A DNA stretch of 64,000 nt from Hyphomonadaceae bacterium (GTDB lineage Bacteria; Pseudomonadota; Alphaproteobacteria; Caulobacterales; Hyphomonadaceae). How positions within the stretch are numbered: position 1 is the stretch's first letter; every line of letters begins with the position of its first letter. Position numbers and translations under genes: made by a program. The stretch is from assembly GCA_022760335.1 (NCBI GenBank), contig JALEGE010000024.1, positions 1 to 64,000 of the forward strand, in the 5' to 3' direction. This document shows, in pieces, positions 16,674-25,931 of this stretch. The notes beneath the pieces were generated by a model. That model saw nothing but the letters and a program-made list of their open reading frames with translations. It made no database searches and was not told the DNA's origin.

Positions 16674-18385
16674 CAGGCCGCCTCCGTCTCTGTCTTGGTG
16701 TCAGGGTCAGGCTCTGCGGGCGTTTTGTGTGCGCCCTTTTCATACTCTTCGAGAAAATTGAGGACCTGCTCGCGATAGAGATAATAGTCGGGGTGTTCGA
16801 GCAGGGCCTTGCGGGTGCGCGGGCGCGGAATGTCGATTTCCATCACCTTGCCGATGCGGGCATTGGGGCCATTGGTCATCATGATCACGCGGTCAGCCAG
16901 CAGGATGGCCTCATCGACATCATGGGTCACGCAAGCGGCCGTCACCTGGGTGCGCTGCCAGACTTCCATCAACACTTCCTGCAGCTCCCAGCGCGTCAGG
17001 CTGTCGAGCATGCCGAAGGGCTCATCAAGCAGGAGGAGCTTGGGCGAGAGCGCGAAAGCGCGGGCGATGCCGACACGCTGGCGCATGCCGTTGGAGAGCT
17101 CGGCGGCGAGCTTGTCCATCGCGTCGCCCAGCCCGACCTTGTGCAGATAGTATTCTACCACCTGCTCACGCTCGGCGCGCGTTGCGTCCGGGTAGACCCG
17201 GTCGACCCCCACGGCAACATTCTGTTTCGCCGTCAGCCAGGGGAAGAGGGATGGGGCCTGAAAGACCACGGCGCGCTCAGGGCCGGCGGTCGCGACTTCC
17301 TTATTGTCGAGGATGATCCCGCCGCGGCTCACCTCATTGAGGCCTGCCGTCATGGTCAGCACGGTAGACTTTCCGCACCCGGAATGGCCGATGATCGAGA
17401 CAAACTCTCCCTTCTTCACCTTGATGTCGAAGCCTTCGACCACGGTGAGTGGCCCCTTCGGCGTGGGATAAACCTTGCTGACATCGGAATATTCCAGATA
17501 GCGCTCTTCATTCATGCCCGAGGTTTCAGACGCCTGGCGGTAAGCCTTCGGCTTGCCCAGCGTGATCGGGGTCACGTCCGGCAGGGGCGGCTCGACCTGG
17601 GCGCGCTTCTTGGCCACGCCGACATCCATCAGATAGGCCGTCACATCCCGGCGTAGCGTCTTGTAGCCCTCATCATGGTTCATCGCAGTGCGCTCGCGCG
17701 GGCGCGGCAGGTCCACTTTGAAGGAGGGACCAAACGTGGCGTTCGGACCCGGATTGAGCGGGATGATCCGGTCGGCCAGCAGGATGGCTTCGTCCACATC
17801 ATTGGTGATCAGCACCACCGTTTTTCGGTCCTGTTCCCAGATCGAGGTGATCTCGTCCTGCAGATTGGCACGCGTCAGAGCGTCGAGCGCCGAGAGCGGC
17901 TCATCAAGCAGCAGCACTTTCGGGTCCATGGCAAGCGAGCGGGCCACCGCCACACGCTGGCGCATGCCGCCTGAAAGTTCGGCCGGGCGCCGGTCAACGG
18001 CATGGCTGAGGCTCACCATGTCGATATATTTCTGCGCCCGGCCGTTCCGCGCGGCCTTGCTTTCGCCGGGAAACACAGCGTCCACAGCCAGGCGGATATT
18101 CTCCTTCACCGTCATCCAGGGCATCAGGGAATAGGACTGGAAGCAGACGGCGCGGTCCGGCGCGGGACCTTCCACCGCCTCGCCCTTGAAGAGCACTTCG
18201 CCCTTATCAGGGAATTCGAGGCCGGCCATCAGGTTGATCAGGGTCGATTTGCCCGAGCCGGAAAAACCGACAATCGCAACGAATTCGCCCTCTTCGACCG
18301 CGAGATCGATATCGCTCAGGACGTCCACACGTTCAGCATCTTCACCGAACCATTTGGACACATTCTTCAGTTCAAGCAGTGCCAT
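16673..18385 (-). CDS. Nitrate ABC transporter, fused double ATPase (NrtC/NrtD-type)
   Basis: A 570-residue protein with two complete ABC ATPase domains in tandem. Domain 1 (about 1-255) has Walker A GFSGSGKST, signature LSGGMRQRVAVARSLA and Walker B VLLLDEPLSALD. Domain 2 (about 290-550) has Walker A GHSGCGKST, signature LSNGMRQRVGIARAFA and Walker B LLLLDEPFGMLD. In cyanobacteria NrtC and NrtD are separate subunits, with NrtC carrying an NrtA-like domain; here both ATPases are joined and there is no extra solute-binding domain. It energises nitrate/nitrite import with NrtB and NrtA. It follows nrtB by 12 bp and overlaps the GAF gene by 1 bp. Confidence 0.92.
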   Translation of the reverse strand: MALLELKNVSKWFGEDAERVDVLSDIDLAVEEGEFVAIVGFSGSGKSTLINLMAGLEFPDKGEVLFKGEAVEGPAPDRAVCFQSYSLMPWMTVKENIRLAVDAVFPGESKAARNGRAQKYIDMVSLSHAVDRRPAELSGGMRQRVAVARSLAMDPKVLLLDEPLSALDALTRANLQDEITSIWEQDRKTVVLITNDVDEAILLADRIIPLNPGPNATFGPSFKVDLPRPRERTAMNHDEGYKTLRRDVTAYLMDVGVAKKRAQVEPPLPDVTPITLGKPKAYRQASETSGMNEERYLEYSDVSKVYPTPKGPLTVVEGFDIKVKKGEFVSIIGHSGCGKSTVLTMTAGLNEVSRGGIILDNKEVATAGPERAVVFQAPSLFPWLTAKQNVAVGVDRVYPDATRAEREQVVEYYLHKVGLGDAMDKLAAELSNGMRQRVGIARAFALSPKLLLLDEPFGMLDSLTRWELQEVLMEVWQRTQVTAACVTHDVDEAILLADRVIMMTNGPNARIGKVMEIDIPRPRTRKALLEHPDYYLYREQVLNFLEEYEKGAHKTPAEPDPDTKTETEAA

Positions 18386-18397
18386 TTCAGCCTCCCC

Positions 18398-19534
18398 TCA
18401 GCGTGTTGCGGTGTGGGTGAACATGGTCTGCAGGGCGAACATCACACGATCGAGCAGGAAGCCGATAATGCCGATGGTGAGCACTGCAACGATGATCTTG
18501 GCGAGCGACTGGGAAGACCCGTTCTGGAACTCATCCCAGACGAATTTCCCGAGGCCGGGGTTCTGCGCGAGCATTTCCGCCGCGATTAGCACCATCCAGC
18601 CCACGCCCAGCGACAAGCGCATGCCGGTGAAGATCAGCGGCAGGGCCGAAGGCAGGATCAGCTTGGTGATCTGCGTACTCGGCTTCAGCTTCAGCACCTT
18701 GCCGACATTGACCAGATCCTTGTCGACAGAGGCCACGCCCAGCGCGGTGTTGATCAGCGTCGGCCAGAGCGAGCACAGCGTCACCGTGATCGCCGAGGTG
18801 AGGAAGGACTTGGAAATCCCGGAGTCGGTGGCCACAGTCGCGGAGACGACCATTGTCACGATGGGCAGCCAGGCCAGCGGCGAGACCGGCTTGAAGATCT
18901 GGATCAGCGGGTTGAAGGCCGCATTCATCGCTGTGGACATGCCCATCAGGATGCCGAGCGGCGCAGCGATGACCACAGCCAGGAAGAAGCCGAAGAACAC
19001 GGTCTGCAGGCTGGTCCAGATCTGCTGGTAATAGGTCGATTTGCCGGTATAGGACGCGCTTGCCACTTCATCGCCGCGGCCGGCGGCAATCAGAGCATCA
19101 TTGCGGGCCGCCTGGCGCTCATAAAAGGCATCAGCGCGCTCCATTTCCTGGGCATGATCCGCATGCAGCACCTGGGCCTGCTCCCAGACCTCAACTGGTC
19201 CCGGAATGGCGCCGAGTGAGGTCTTCACCTGCGGAGCCAGGACGCCCCAGGCCCCCAGGAAAACCAGAATGGCGATCACCGGGATAAGCAGGCGCTCAGT
19301 CAGGAGCGGCAGGTTGCGTTTGGGGCTGTCGCCTGCTGCCATCATGAGAAGCGGCGTTACCCATGAGAGGGCGAAGACATCGAGGAATTTCGATGCACGA
19401 TTGATGAGCGAGAAGATCTTTTCCTGGCGTTCCGCCTTGGCGGCGGAGGCGGCGGTCGCTTCGGCCTCAGTGGGTTCAGTCACCGGGCCTGCACCCGTGG
19501 GTTCATCGACCTTTTTCAAAGCAGTATTTCCCAT
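18398..19534 (-). CDS. nrtB: Nitrate ABC transporter permease
   Basis: A 378-residue BPD-type permease. There is a charged N-terminal tail with an Ala/Glu-rich stretch, an early membrane segment around LLIPVIAILVFLGAWGVLAP, a long periplasmic insert (about residues 105-165: LHADHAQEMERADAFYERQ), and then the permease core with the EAA-type loop (AEMLAQNPGLGKFVWDEFQ). It belongs to the SsuC/NrtB group for nitrate, taurine and bicarbonate. I chose the ATG at 19534; the open frame upstream reads through the nrtA-nrtB gap without a good start. Inner-membrane partner of NrtA and the double ATPase. Confidence 0.9.
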   Translation of the reverse strand: MGNTALKKVDEPTGAGPVTEPTEAEATAASAAKAERQEKIFSLINRASKFLDVFALSWVTPLLMMAAGDSPKRNLPLLTERLLIPVIAILVFLGAWGVLAPQVKTSLGAIPGPVEVWEQAQVLHADHAQEMERADAFYERQAARNDALIAAGRGDEVASASYTGKSTYYQQIWTSLQTVFFGFFLAVVIAAPLGILMGMSTAMNAAFNPLIQIFKPVSPLAWLPIVTMVVSATVATDSGISKSFLTSAITVTLCSLWPTLINTALGVASVDKDLVNVGKVLKLKPSTQITKLILPSALPLIFTGMRLSLGVGWMVLIAAEMLAQNPGLGKFVWDEFQNGSSQSLAKIIVAVLTIGIIGFLLDRVMFALQTMFTHTATR

Positions 19535-19607
19535 CTTGTCAGACTCCGATGGTTCGAGATTGGAGGGAGATGGGCCGGCGCTCTGCCGGCCCAAACAGAC
19601 CATCAGG

Positions 19608-21071
19608 TCAGTCGTTCACAACGGCGCCAGAGGACACGGTTTGCGTGCCTTTCAGGCCGATGGTGAGACTGTCGAGATAGGCGTTCGGCGCACGGCCATC
19701 ATAGGTGATGCCGTCGATGAACTCGGCCGTAGCCGGCTTGTAGCCATCGGTCTCCCAGGGGAAATCGGCTTCATCGGCGAGGCCATCTTCGACCAGCGAG
19801 CGCGCCGCATCGAGATAGATGTCCGGGCGGTAAACCTCGCGCGCCGTGGCATCATACCAGGCATCGTCCTTGGCTTCGGCAATCTGGCCCCAGCGGCGCA
19901 TCTGGGTGAGATACCAGACCGCGTCGGAATAGTAGGGATAGGTCGCGTTATAGCGGAAGAAGACGTTGAAATCGGGCACGTCGCGCTTGTCGCCGCGCTC
20001 ATATTCGAAGGTGCCTGTCATCGAGTTGGCGATCACCTCGGCATCCGCGCCGACATATTCAGAGCGGGCCAGGATCTCCACGGCCTCTTCGCGATTGGCG
20101 TTGTCGTTCTCGTCCAGCCAGATCGCCGCGCGGATCAGGGCGCGGGTGACGGCCTTGGTCGTGACCGGGTTTTCCTCGGCGAAGTCGGCATTGATACCGA
20201 ACACCTTTTCCGGATTGTCCTTCCAGATTTCATAGTCGGTGATCACCGGCACGCCGATGCCCTTGAACACGGCTTGCTGGTTCCACGGCTCGCCAACGCA
20301 GTAGCCATAAATAGTGCCGGCTTCGAGCGTGGCGGGCATTTGCGGCGGCGGTGTCACCGAGAGCAGCGCATCAGCTTCGATCTGGCCGGACACATCATCA
20401 GGCGAGTAGAATCCGGGATGGATATCGCCGGCTGCCAGCCAGTAGCGCAGCTCGTAATTGTGGGTCGAGACCGGGAACACCATGCCCATATTGAAAGGCT
20501 TGCCTTCAGCGGTGTACTGATCGACCACCGGCTTGAGCGCCTCGGCGCTGATCGGGTGCACCGGGCGGCCATCTTCCATGGTCGGAATGTTCGGCTTCAT
20601 GGCCTCCCAGACCTCGTTGGACACGGTAATGCCGTTGCCGTTGAGATCCATGGAGAAGGGCGTGACGATATGGGCTTCGGTGCCGTAGCCGATCGTGGCC
20701 GCCAGCGGCTGACCGGCCAGCATGTGGGCGCCGTCCAGTTCGCCATCGATCACGCGGTCGAGCAGGACTTTCCAGTTCGCCTGCGGTTCCAGCGTGACAT
20801 AGAGGCCCTCATCCTCGAAGAAGCCTTTCTCATAGGCAATGGCGAGCGGCGCCATGTCGGTGAGCTTGATGAAGCCGAATTTCAGTTCGGTCTTCTCAAG
20901 GCCTTCCATGGGAATGATGATCGGTGTTGCCGAGGCGCTCGGGGTGTCGGTGGCCGGGGCTTCCGGTCCGCTGCCGCCACATCCGGAGAGGGCGAGCGCA
21001 ACCAGGGCGACAGAGCCGCCCAGGAGGGAACGACGGGAAAAGGGTGTCTTGGTGTTTGACAGAAGGGTCAT
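19608..21071 (-). CDS. nrtA: Nitrate-binding lipoprotein of ABC transporter
   Basis: A 487-residue NrtA-family solute-binding protein. The N-terminus has a twin-arginine motif (SRRSLLGG) followed by a hydrophobic stretch and the lipobox ALSGC, so it is probably Tat-exported and lipid-anchored. The mature part begins with a low-complexity Pro/Ala/Thr linker, then the nitrate-binding domain ([65 protein letters not shown]). It is the first gene of the minus-strand operon nrtA-nrtB-nrtCD-gaf-nirB-nirD-nasA-cobA. Its leader carries hairpins and an NtrC-type site, described separately. Confidence 0.93.
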   Translation of the reverse strand: MTLLSNTKTPFSRRSLLGGSVALVALALSGCGGSGPEAPATDTPSASATPIIIPMEGLEKTELKFGFIKLTDMAPLAIAYEKGFFEDEGLYVTLEPQANWKVLLDRVIDGELDGAHMLAGQPLAATIGYGTEAHIVTPFSMDLNGNGITVSNEVWEAMKPNIPTMEDGRPVHPISAEALKPVVDQYTAEGKPFNMGMVFPVSTHNYELRYWLAAGDIHPGFYSPDDVSGQIEADALLSVTPPPQMPATLEAGTIYGYCVGEPWNQQAVFKGIGVPVITDYEIWKDNPEKVFGINADFAEENPVTTKAVTRALIRAAIWLDENDNANREEAVEILARSEYVGADAEVIANSMTGTFEYERGDKRDVPDFNVFFRYNATYPYYSDAVWYLTQMRRWGQIAEAKDDAWYDATAREVYRPDIYLDAARSLVEDGLADEADFPWETDGYKPATAEFIDGITYDGRAPNAYLDSLTIGLKGTQTVSSGAVVND

Positions 21072-21175
21072 GTGTTTCGGTCCGCGATGCTGTGCAGCGC
21101 CAGTTGGCGCGTGCTGTGAAAAACTTTCTGGAACGGATCTGGCGTTGAGAGCAGCCAGTCGCTCGACACTCGAAA

Positions 21176-21218
21176 GTCCTTCGGCGGACGTCGATATGAC
21201 CTATGACGACATCGTCAT
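21176..21218 (-). promoter_or_regulatory. nrtA leader stem-loops, candidate NasT target
   Basis: On the minus strand, about 105-150 nt before the nrtA ATG, two stem-loops can form. The first is ATGAC, loop GATGTC, GTCAT (part of a 16-bp palindrome on the plus strand, ATGACGACATCGTCAT, 21203-21218). The second is GTCC, loop GCCGAA, GGAC (21176-21189). Both have six-nucleotide loops with G at position 4, as in the hairpins before the porin. The stems are short and loop position 1 is G rather than the usual A. The palindrome could instead be a protein operator. Confidence 0.35.
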
Positions 21219-21301
21219 GCACTCCCCTGCCACGAGACAGCAAAAGTTATCAAGTGGGCTCATTTCGCTGATGCGAGAAAATTTTAACTTTCCCATTGGA
21301 C

Positions 21302-21316
21302 GCACAACTATCGTGC
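21302..21316. promoter_or_regulatory. NtrC-type binding site upstream of nrtA
   Basis: GCAC-AACTATC-GTGC is a perfect match to the NtrC site pattern GCAC-N7-GTGC, extended to a CGCAC/GTGCG inverted repeat at 21301-21317. It lies about 230 bp upstream of the nrtA start, a distance usual for an enhancer-like activator. This fits general nitrogen control (NtrB/NtrC) on top of nitrate-specific NasS/NasT control. A sigma-54 -24/-12 element with correct spacing was not found between the site and the gene. Confidence 0.55.
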
Positions 21317-21568
21317 GGAGTCGACTGCAAAATGGGCAATTCATGGTCTTGCCGGACTAGATTGAGCTCTGGAAGAGCGCTCCTAGAAGCAAGGAAAGTC
21401 ATGGATCTGGACAGTCGAAAACCCGTGTGTCCGCCTTTTGGCGCAAAATCCGGTGGCAATTCGAAGCGGCTGATGACCACCAAGATTGGCGGTGGTGCGG
21501 AGAATGTCCTCTATGTGTTCGACATGATCTGCAAATATATGGCGGGTTTTGGCAAGTATTGCATGCGC
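21317..21568. other. Intergenic region, no supported gene
   Basis: Between the NtrC-type site and the repeat at 21569 a 104-codon plus-strand frame exists, but it reads through the repeat and has no motif or export signal. I do not call a gene here. Confidence 0.5.
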
Positions 21569-21674
21569 CTAGAGCATCGGGCGTTCTATGTGAAATGCTT
21601 GATGCTCTAGGTTTTTGTGGTCGCACCGGTTTTGCGAAAAACCGGAGTCCACTTTTTCGCCCGTCGCTCTAAAA
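21569..21674. repeat. 106-bp intergenic repeat, copy 1
   Basis: Nearly identical to 63208-63314. The first 45 bp form an inverted repeat (AGAGCATC ... GATGCTCT, with an inner arm GCGTT-type pairing). The second half contains CCGGTTTT, GCGA, AAAACCGG (perfect 8-bp stem in this copy), then GGAGTCCACTTTTTCGC and ends in GCTCTAAA. The compact double-hairpin design without coding potential suggests a dispersed palindromic repeat element of the genome. Confidence 0.85.
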
Positions 21675-21751
21675 CGGCCATAGCCCCCACGCGTCGTCAA
21701 AGGGGCTGATCTGAAGTTTCGCCACAAGTTCGCACGGCAGGCGATGTTTCT

Positions 21752-24451
21752 TTACCCACCATATATGGCATAGCCGGCCCAGTGACGGGGATGGTGATAG
21801 CGGGTCTGGCTCTCATCCTGAAGGAGGGTCTCGATTGCGCTGCGCAGAGCCTGCGGCACGGGCAAACCGGTTTCTCCGCCATGCAGAGCCAGCACGGAGG
21901 GTACAAAGCCGGATGTGAACCCGTCCTCAACTTCGAAATGTGTTGCCAGGATGGAGCGGGCCCCCGCCTGAAGAAAACCGAGTGTCAGACCGGAAAACAT
22001 CTCGCCGCGCGGTGCGCCGCTCGGCCCGGCCGTACTGCATCCTGACAGAATCACCAGATCGACATTCATCGGGATGCGCGCGATCTCGCCGGCGGTCAAA
22101 AGCCCATCATATTCCGACTGGCTGTCGGAGGCCGATTGAGTGGGTGTGAAGACTAGCGCCGGCTGGTCGAGGGAAAAATCCTCCGCCGACAGGGCATGCG
22201 TAGCGATCAGCAGGGTTTGCGCTGCCGACCAGTCCCGATTGGTAAAACGCTCTTCGGTGAATGCATCCGCGATCAGGCTCTCGGCACGCGGCCCTTCCAG
22301 AGCTTCCACTTGCTTCAACTCGCGATATGCACCCGGAAGGCCATCCAGGTTCAGGACCTGGGCACGGTCGCCGCTCGGATCGGCATTCCGGAAACGGCTG
22401 GCAAGGCTCGAGGGCGACAAGGTGCGATCAGCATCAACTGCCATCAGGGCACGGCAGTCTTCCCCACTATAACGGCCGAGACATGGCGCGCCGGCCAAGA
22501 CAAGCTTTCCGGCCGCGCTGCGACCTGTTCGTTGCCTGCGTGTCGCGATCAAGGCCTGAGCGGACGGTGTGTAGATCAAGGCCTTGGACTGGCCGAGCCA
22601 GTCCATCTCGGCAAAGTCGGCACCTGGCTCTGGCGCCGAGCGCAAAAGCGCCCCCATTGGCAGGGCAGCATGGGTGCGCGCGGCGTTGATGATCCAGGTT
22701 TGGCTTGGATCAAGCAGTTCGGCCGCGGGGCCAAAAACCCGCTGATAATATGCGTGCGCCTGTTCAGGATCAAAGACAGGGGGCTCGATCGCAACCTCCT
22801 GCAAGTTTATGCCCTTGCCATCACACAAGAGGGGCGCGGCGTCTGTGAGACTGTTGCGGATATTGCTGATGAGGCCGCAAGCCTCTCCATTCGCAAACTC
22901 GGCGACATGAACCCATTTTGCCTCGCGCGTCACCACGACGACATAAAGGTCGGTGTAAAGTGATGTGATCAGAATATAGGCCTCGCCCTCGCTCAGAACA
23001 TTCTGGAGCTCGGCCACAGACGCACCATCGGTCCGCCAAAGCCTGTCGAACAAGGGATCGGCATCTGCAATCCAGTCGCTCAGATCGTCAATTTCCGCTG
23101 CGAGGTCTGCCTTTGCCTCTAGCAGGCGGCTCGGAGCGTCAGCGACCGATCCGGTGCTGCGCCAGATATCCAGCTGCGACTCAAGGCCCCGCCATTGTTG
23201 GCGAAGATCGCGGCGGCGTTTGGCAGCGTCCAGAATCTCAGGCGCACGCCCTGCGGCATCCTGCGAGGCCAAAAACATCGCGTGAGACATGGCGGTCATC
23301 TTGTTGAGCTGTGCCACCTGGAAGATACGTTCAAAGGTCGCGTCCGGCAGGTCGCCCGAGTGGGTCTCGCCATTCAGTACGGCTTCGAGCATGGCCACAC
23401 TGGCAAAGGTCAGGCCGGCATGAGCGTCAGGGACAGGCCCATTCATGTCCAGCATGGCGCGCTCATAATAGGCCATGATCACTTCGATTGCCGTATCTCC
23501 CCAGGCCAATGCCTCTTCATGGCGTCCTGTCCGCTGGGTGTAGTAGGTCATAAATGTTGCAAGTGCGGCGTAATCACGGCCACGATCGAGGCCGAGTTGC
23601 TCCATCAAGGCGAGCCCTTCGCCGAGATGGGCCACAGCCTCTTCCCGCAAATCCATATTCCATTCCACCCGGGAGAGGGCTTCAAGATAGATCGCCGTTC
23701 CGTAGTCATCTCCTTCCAGGCGCTCTTCAGCGACAGCCTTTAGGGCATACTCCCTTGCCAACTGCTCATGGACTTCGGCCCCTTCATCCTCATGAACACG
23801 TTTTTCCACACCGATCTGACGATGGATCCGCGAAAGCCACACAAACAACGCCCCCCGCGTGTCATGGGACACACTTGCCCCTGCGCGCGCAGCAATATCT
23901 TCTGCTCTCTCGATGGGCTCAAGCGGTGCGTATCTATCATCGCCATCGGTCAGCACGACCGCGCGCTGGACCAGCAAGGTCACCGCCAGGTCCGGGTCGG
24001 CCTGTTCAAGATCCTCCCGCAGAGCCAGTGCAGAGACGGTCATCTGGTCGGCTGCAGCGACATCCCCAAGCCAGTAAAGCGTTTCCGCCAGCATTGCCCG
24101 TGACCGAGCCTCGTAAAGGGTGTTGCCACGCTCGGAAAAAGCGGCAAGCGCGCGTTCCTCGACAAGGGCAGCGGCCTGCAGGTCTTCCAACATATGAAAA
24201 AGGTCGCTTGCCTCCTGTGTGATGGCATGGAGTTCCTCGGCGCTGGCTTGCGCGTCGATTGCAGCCGCCTGGCGCTGGCGCAGAAACTCACCCGCAGCAG
24301 CCCAGTCGGAGTCGCGTTTGATCGCCTCTACTTCTTCCTGCCAGGCATAGGCCTCATCGCCTGAAGACGGCTCAGGCGACAGATGGGCGCAGCCGGCCAC
24401 ACCGATGAAAAACGCAATCAGGAGAGCGAAAAGAAGGGGATGTCGTGTCAT
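21752..24451 (-). CDS. CHAT-domain (caspase-like) lipoprotein with TPR-like repeats
   Basis: An 899-residue protein with a lipoprotein signal (hydrophobic run ending GVAGC, Cys21). A long helical repeat region follows (about 40-450; TPR-type pattern, for example AMLAETLYWLGDVAAADQMTV). The C-terminal CHAT peptidase domain has catalytic His752 in IATHAL and Cys805 in LSGCSTA, and ends RHWAGYAIYGG as CHAT domains do. TPR-CHAT proteins are caspase/separase-clan proteases often activated by partner proteins. A lipid anchor would place this one in the envelope, unlike the cytoplasmic CRISPR-linked Csx29-type proteins. It precedes nothing on its strand and follows a small lipoprotein gene by 3 bp, so the two form an operon. 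A two-component pair is transcribed divergently. Confidence 0.88.
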   Translation of the reverse strand: MTRHPLLFALLIAFFIGVAGCAHLSPEPSSGDEAYAWQEEVEAIKRDSDWAAAGEFLRQRQAAAIDAQASAEELHAITQEASDLFHMLEDLQAAALVEERALAAFSERGNTLYEARSRAMLAETLYWLGDVAAADQMTVSALALREDLEQADPDLAVTLLVQRAVVLTDGDDRYAPLEPIERAEDIAARAGASVSHDTRGALFVWLSRIHRQIGVEKRVHEDEGAEVHEQLAREYALKAVAEERLEGDDYGTAIYLEALSRVEWNMDLREEAVAHLGEGLALMEQLGLDRGRDYAALATFMTYYTQRTGRHEEALAWGDTAIEVIMAYYERAMLDMNGPVPDAHAGLTFASVAMLEAVLNGETHSGDLPDATFERIFQVAQLNKMTAMSHAMFLASQDAAGRAPEILDAAKRRRDLRQQWRGLESQLDIWRSTGSVADAPSRLLEAKADLAAEIDDLSDWIADADPLFDRLWRTDGASVAELQNVLSEGEAYILITSLYTDLYVVVVTREAKWVHVAEFANGEACGLISNIRNSLTDAAPLLCDGKGINLQEVAIEPPVFDPEQAHAYYQRVFGPAAELLDPSQTWIINAARTHAALPMGALLRSAPEPGADFAEMDWLGQSKALIYTPSAQALIATRRQRTGRSAAGKLVLAGAPCLGRYSGEDCRALMAVDADRTLSPSSLASRFRNADPSGDRAQVLNLDGLPGAYRELKQVEALEGPRAESLIADAFTEERFTNRDWSAAQTLLIATHALSAEDFSLDQPALVFTPTQSASDSQSEYDGLLTAGEIARIPMNVDLVILSGCSTAGPSGAPRGEMFSGLTLGFLQAGARSILATHFEVEDGFTSGFVPSVLALHGGETGLPVPQALRSAIETLLQDESQTRYHHPRHWAGYAIYGG

Positions 24452-24454
24452 TTT

Positions 24455-25096
24455 TCAGTTCGTTATGAAGAGAATTTCCAGCAGGTCAGGGTTTTCGGTT
24501 TCAATCTGAACAGAGACAGGTCTCGCGCCGTCAGCCTGCCAGCGACAGATCTGCCGGATCTTGTCCGGATCGCTGCACTGGACGCCTAGTGTGTCAGTCT
24601 GAAGGATCGAAAGCGCATAAGAGGCCCCAGGTTCAGACTCGGTATAAATGATGGCAGGCAAGTCCGCCTGGAAGAGGATCTCCTCCGAAAACGGCGCCGT
24701 TCGGGAGACCTGCAAGTGCCTCACGACCGGTCCGTTTACGCGCCCGCGCGTGCGGCGGGCTTCGATCCGGTCCAGATATGCCAGCGCCAGCGTGTCCGTG
24801 CCCGCTGCCTGGCGCGCCATGTCGAGCATTTCCTCGGGCGAGAGCACACCGCCAGGCAGGTCACCTGCAGGTTGCCAACTGCCGAGAGACAAAGCCCGCA
24901 TCTCGGCTGCCAAACCCATCACCACCGGCTCATTGGATTTCTGGCCACGCACAAACAGCCGGTCTGCAGCGGCGAGCTCATCTTCGATTTGGCTGAAACT
25001 GTCTTCCATGAGAGGAGCGGCGCGGTCTGCACCTGAATGCATGCAGGAGGCAAGCAAGACGCAAAGGGCTGTAAGCAGCATTGCGGTCTTGGTCAT
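24455..25096 (-). CDS. Lipoprotein encoded with CHAT protease
   Basis: A 213-residue protein beginning MTKTAMLLTALCVLLASCM: signal peptide with lipobox LASC. The mature part has an acidic helical stretch, then a beta-rich C-terminal half (VVRHLQVSRTAPFSEEILFQADLPAIIY; ICRWQADGARPVSVQIE) with Cys residues at VQCSD and ICRW that could pair. I recognise no family. It lies 3 bp upstream of the CHAT lipoprotein gene in the same operon, so it may be its partner, substrate or inhibitor. Confidence 0.75.
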   Translation of the reverse strand: MTKTAMLLTALCVLLASCMHSGADRAAPLMEDSFSQIEDELAAADRLFVRGQKSNEPVVMGLAAEMRALSLGSWQPAGDLPGGVLSPEEMLDMARQAAGTDTLALAYLDRIEARRTRGRVNGPVVRHLQVSRTAPFSEEILFQADLPAIIYTESEPGASYALSILQTDTLGVQCSDPDKIRQICRWQADGARPVSVQIETENPDLLEILFITN

Positions 25097-25226
25097 ATTC
25101 TGGCCAGTCCTTGCGCAACGGTGCGTCGCGCACCCATCATATCCTGACCCCTTATTTCAGTGTTCTCTGGGCAGTTGCAAGCTATGCTCATCAATCAAAT
25201 TGTTTCATTTTTGCTGGCACTTGCTG

Positions 25227-25931
25227 ATGACCCCTGCATCCAATATTCACATTCTGCTTCTGGAAGATGAAACGGCTTGGGCAATTCAGGTCCAGGAGGT
25301 GGCGGATGAACTGGGCTGGCAAGTTGAATGGCACCGGGATTTGCCCGACGCGCTGGCGGCGGCACTAGACCGAGTGTTCGATCTTGTCATCATCGACCGC
25401 CAGATCGATGGCCAGGTTGACGGCCTGTCGCTCCTGGAAGCGTTCCGGAAATATGAAGTGACTCCGCTGACCCTGGTCGTCAGCCAACTGGGCGCAACCC
25501 ATGAACGTGTTGCCGGACTGAGCGCCGGGGCCGATGACTATCTGCCCAAACCCTATGACAAGACCGAGCTCAAAGCGCGCCTGGTTGCGCTGGCGCGCCG
25601 CAGCGGTCTGTGGTCGGACTATCCCACAGTCTGCCGTCTCGGCGCATTGGAAGTTCGCCAGCATGCGCGCACCGCCACATGGAAGGGCGAGAGCGTGCGC
25701 ATCCCTGAACAGCTGTTCGATCTGCTCTGGCTGTTTGTCTCCAATCGCAATGCCACGCTTTCCCGGGAGATGATCTGGCGGGAGGTCTGGACAGATTTCC
25801 AAGGCCTGGACCCGCAGGCCAATACGATCGAGGTTGCGATAGGCAGGTTGCGGCGCATCCTTGCCGATGTCACCGGACGCAACATGATCAAGAGCGTACG
25901 CGGACAGGGCTATCGGTGGGCGGATGACTAG
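25227..25931 (+). CDS. OmpR-family response regulator
   Basis: A 234-residue protein with an N-terminal receiver domain (acidic pair in LLLEDE, phospho-acceptor Asp57 in VIIDRQI, Lys in LPKPYD) and a C-terminal winged-helix DNA-binding domain (RIPEQLFDLLWLFVSNRNATLSREMIW; TIEVAIGRLRRIL; IKSVRGQGYRW). The ATG at 25227 gives a normal receiver N-terminus; longer frames run back through the divergent lipoprotein gene. Its stop overlaps the kinase start by 8 bp. The 130-bp gap to the divergent CHAT operon is a likely target site. Confidence 0.92.
   Translation: MTPASNIHILLLEDETAWAIQVQEVADELGWQVEWHRDLPDALAAALDRVFDLVIIDRQIDGQVDGLSLLEAFRKYEVTPLTLVVSQLGATHERVAGLSAGADDYLPKPYDKTELKARLVALARRSGLWSDYPTVCRLGALEVRQHARTATWKGESVRIPEQLFDLLWLFVSNRNATLSREMIWREVWTDFQGLDPQANTIEVAIGRLRRILADVTGRNMIKSVRGQGYRWADD

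Noticed and set aside
21219-21233. Sigma-54-like element TGGCAGGGGAGTGCA upstream of nrtA
   Set aside because: GG and GC are 9 nt apart instead of 10, and the site would place the start inside the palindrome at 21203-21218.
21296-21610. 104-codon plus-strand frame ending in the repeat at 21569
   Set aside because: It runs over the NtrC-type site and into a non-coding repeat; no supporting features.
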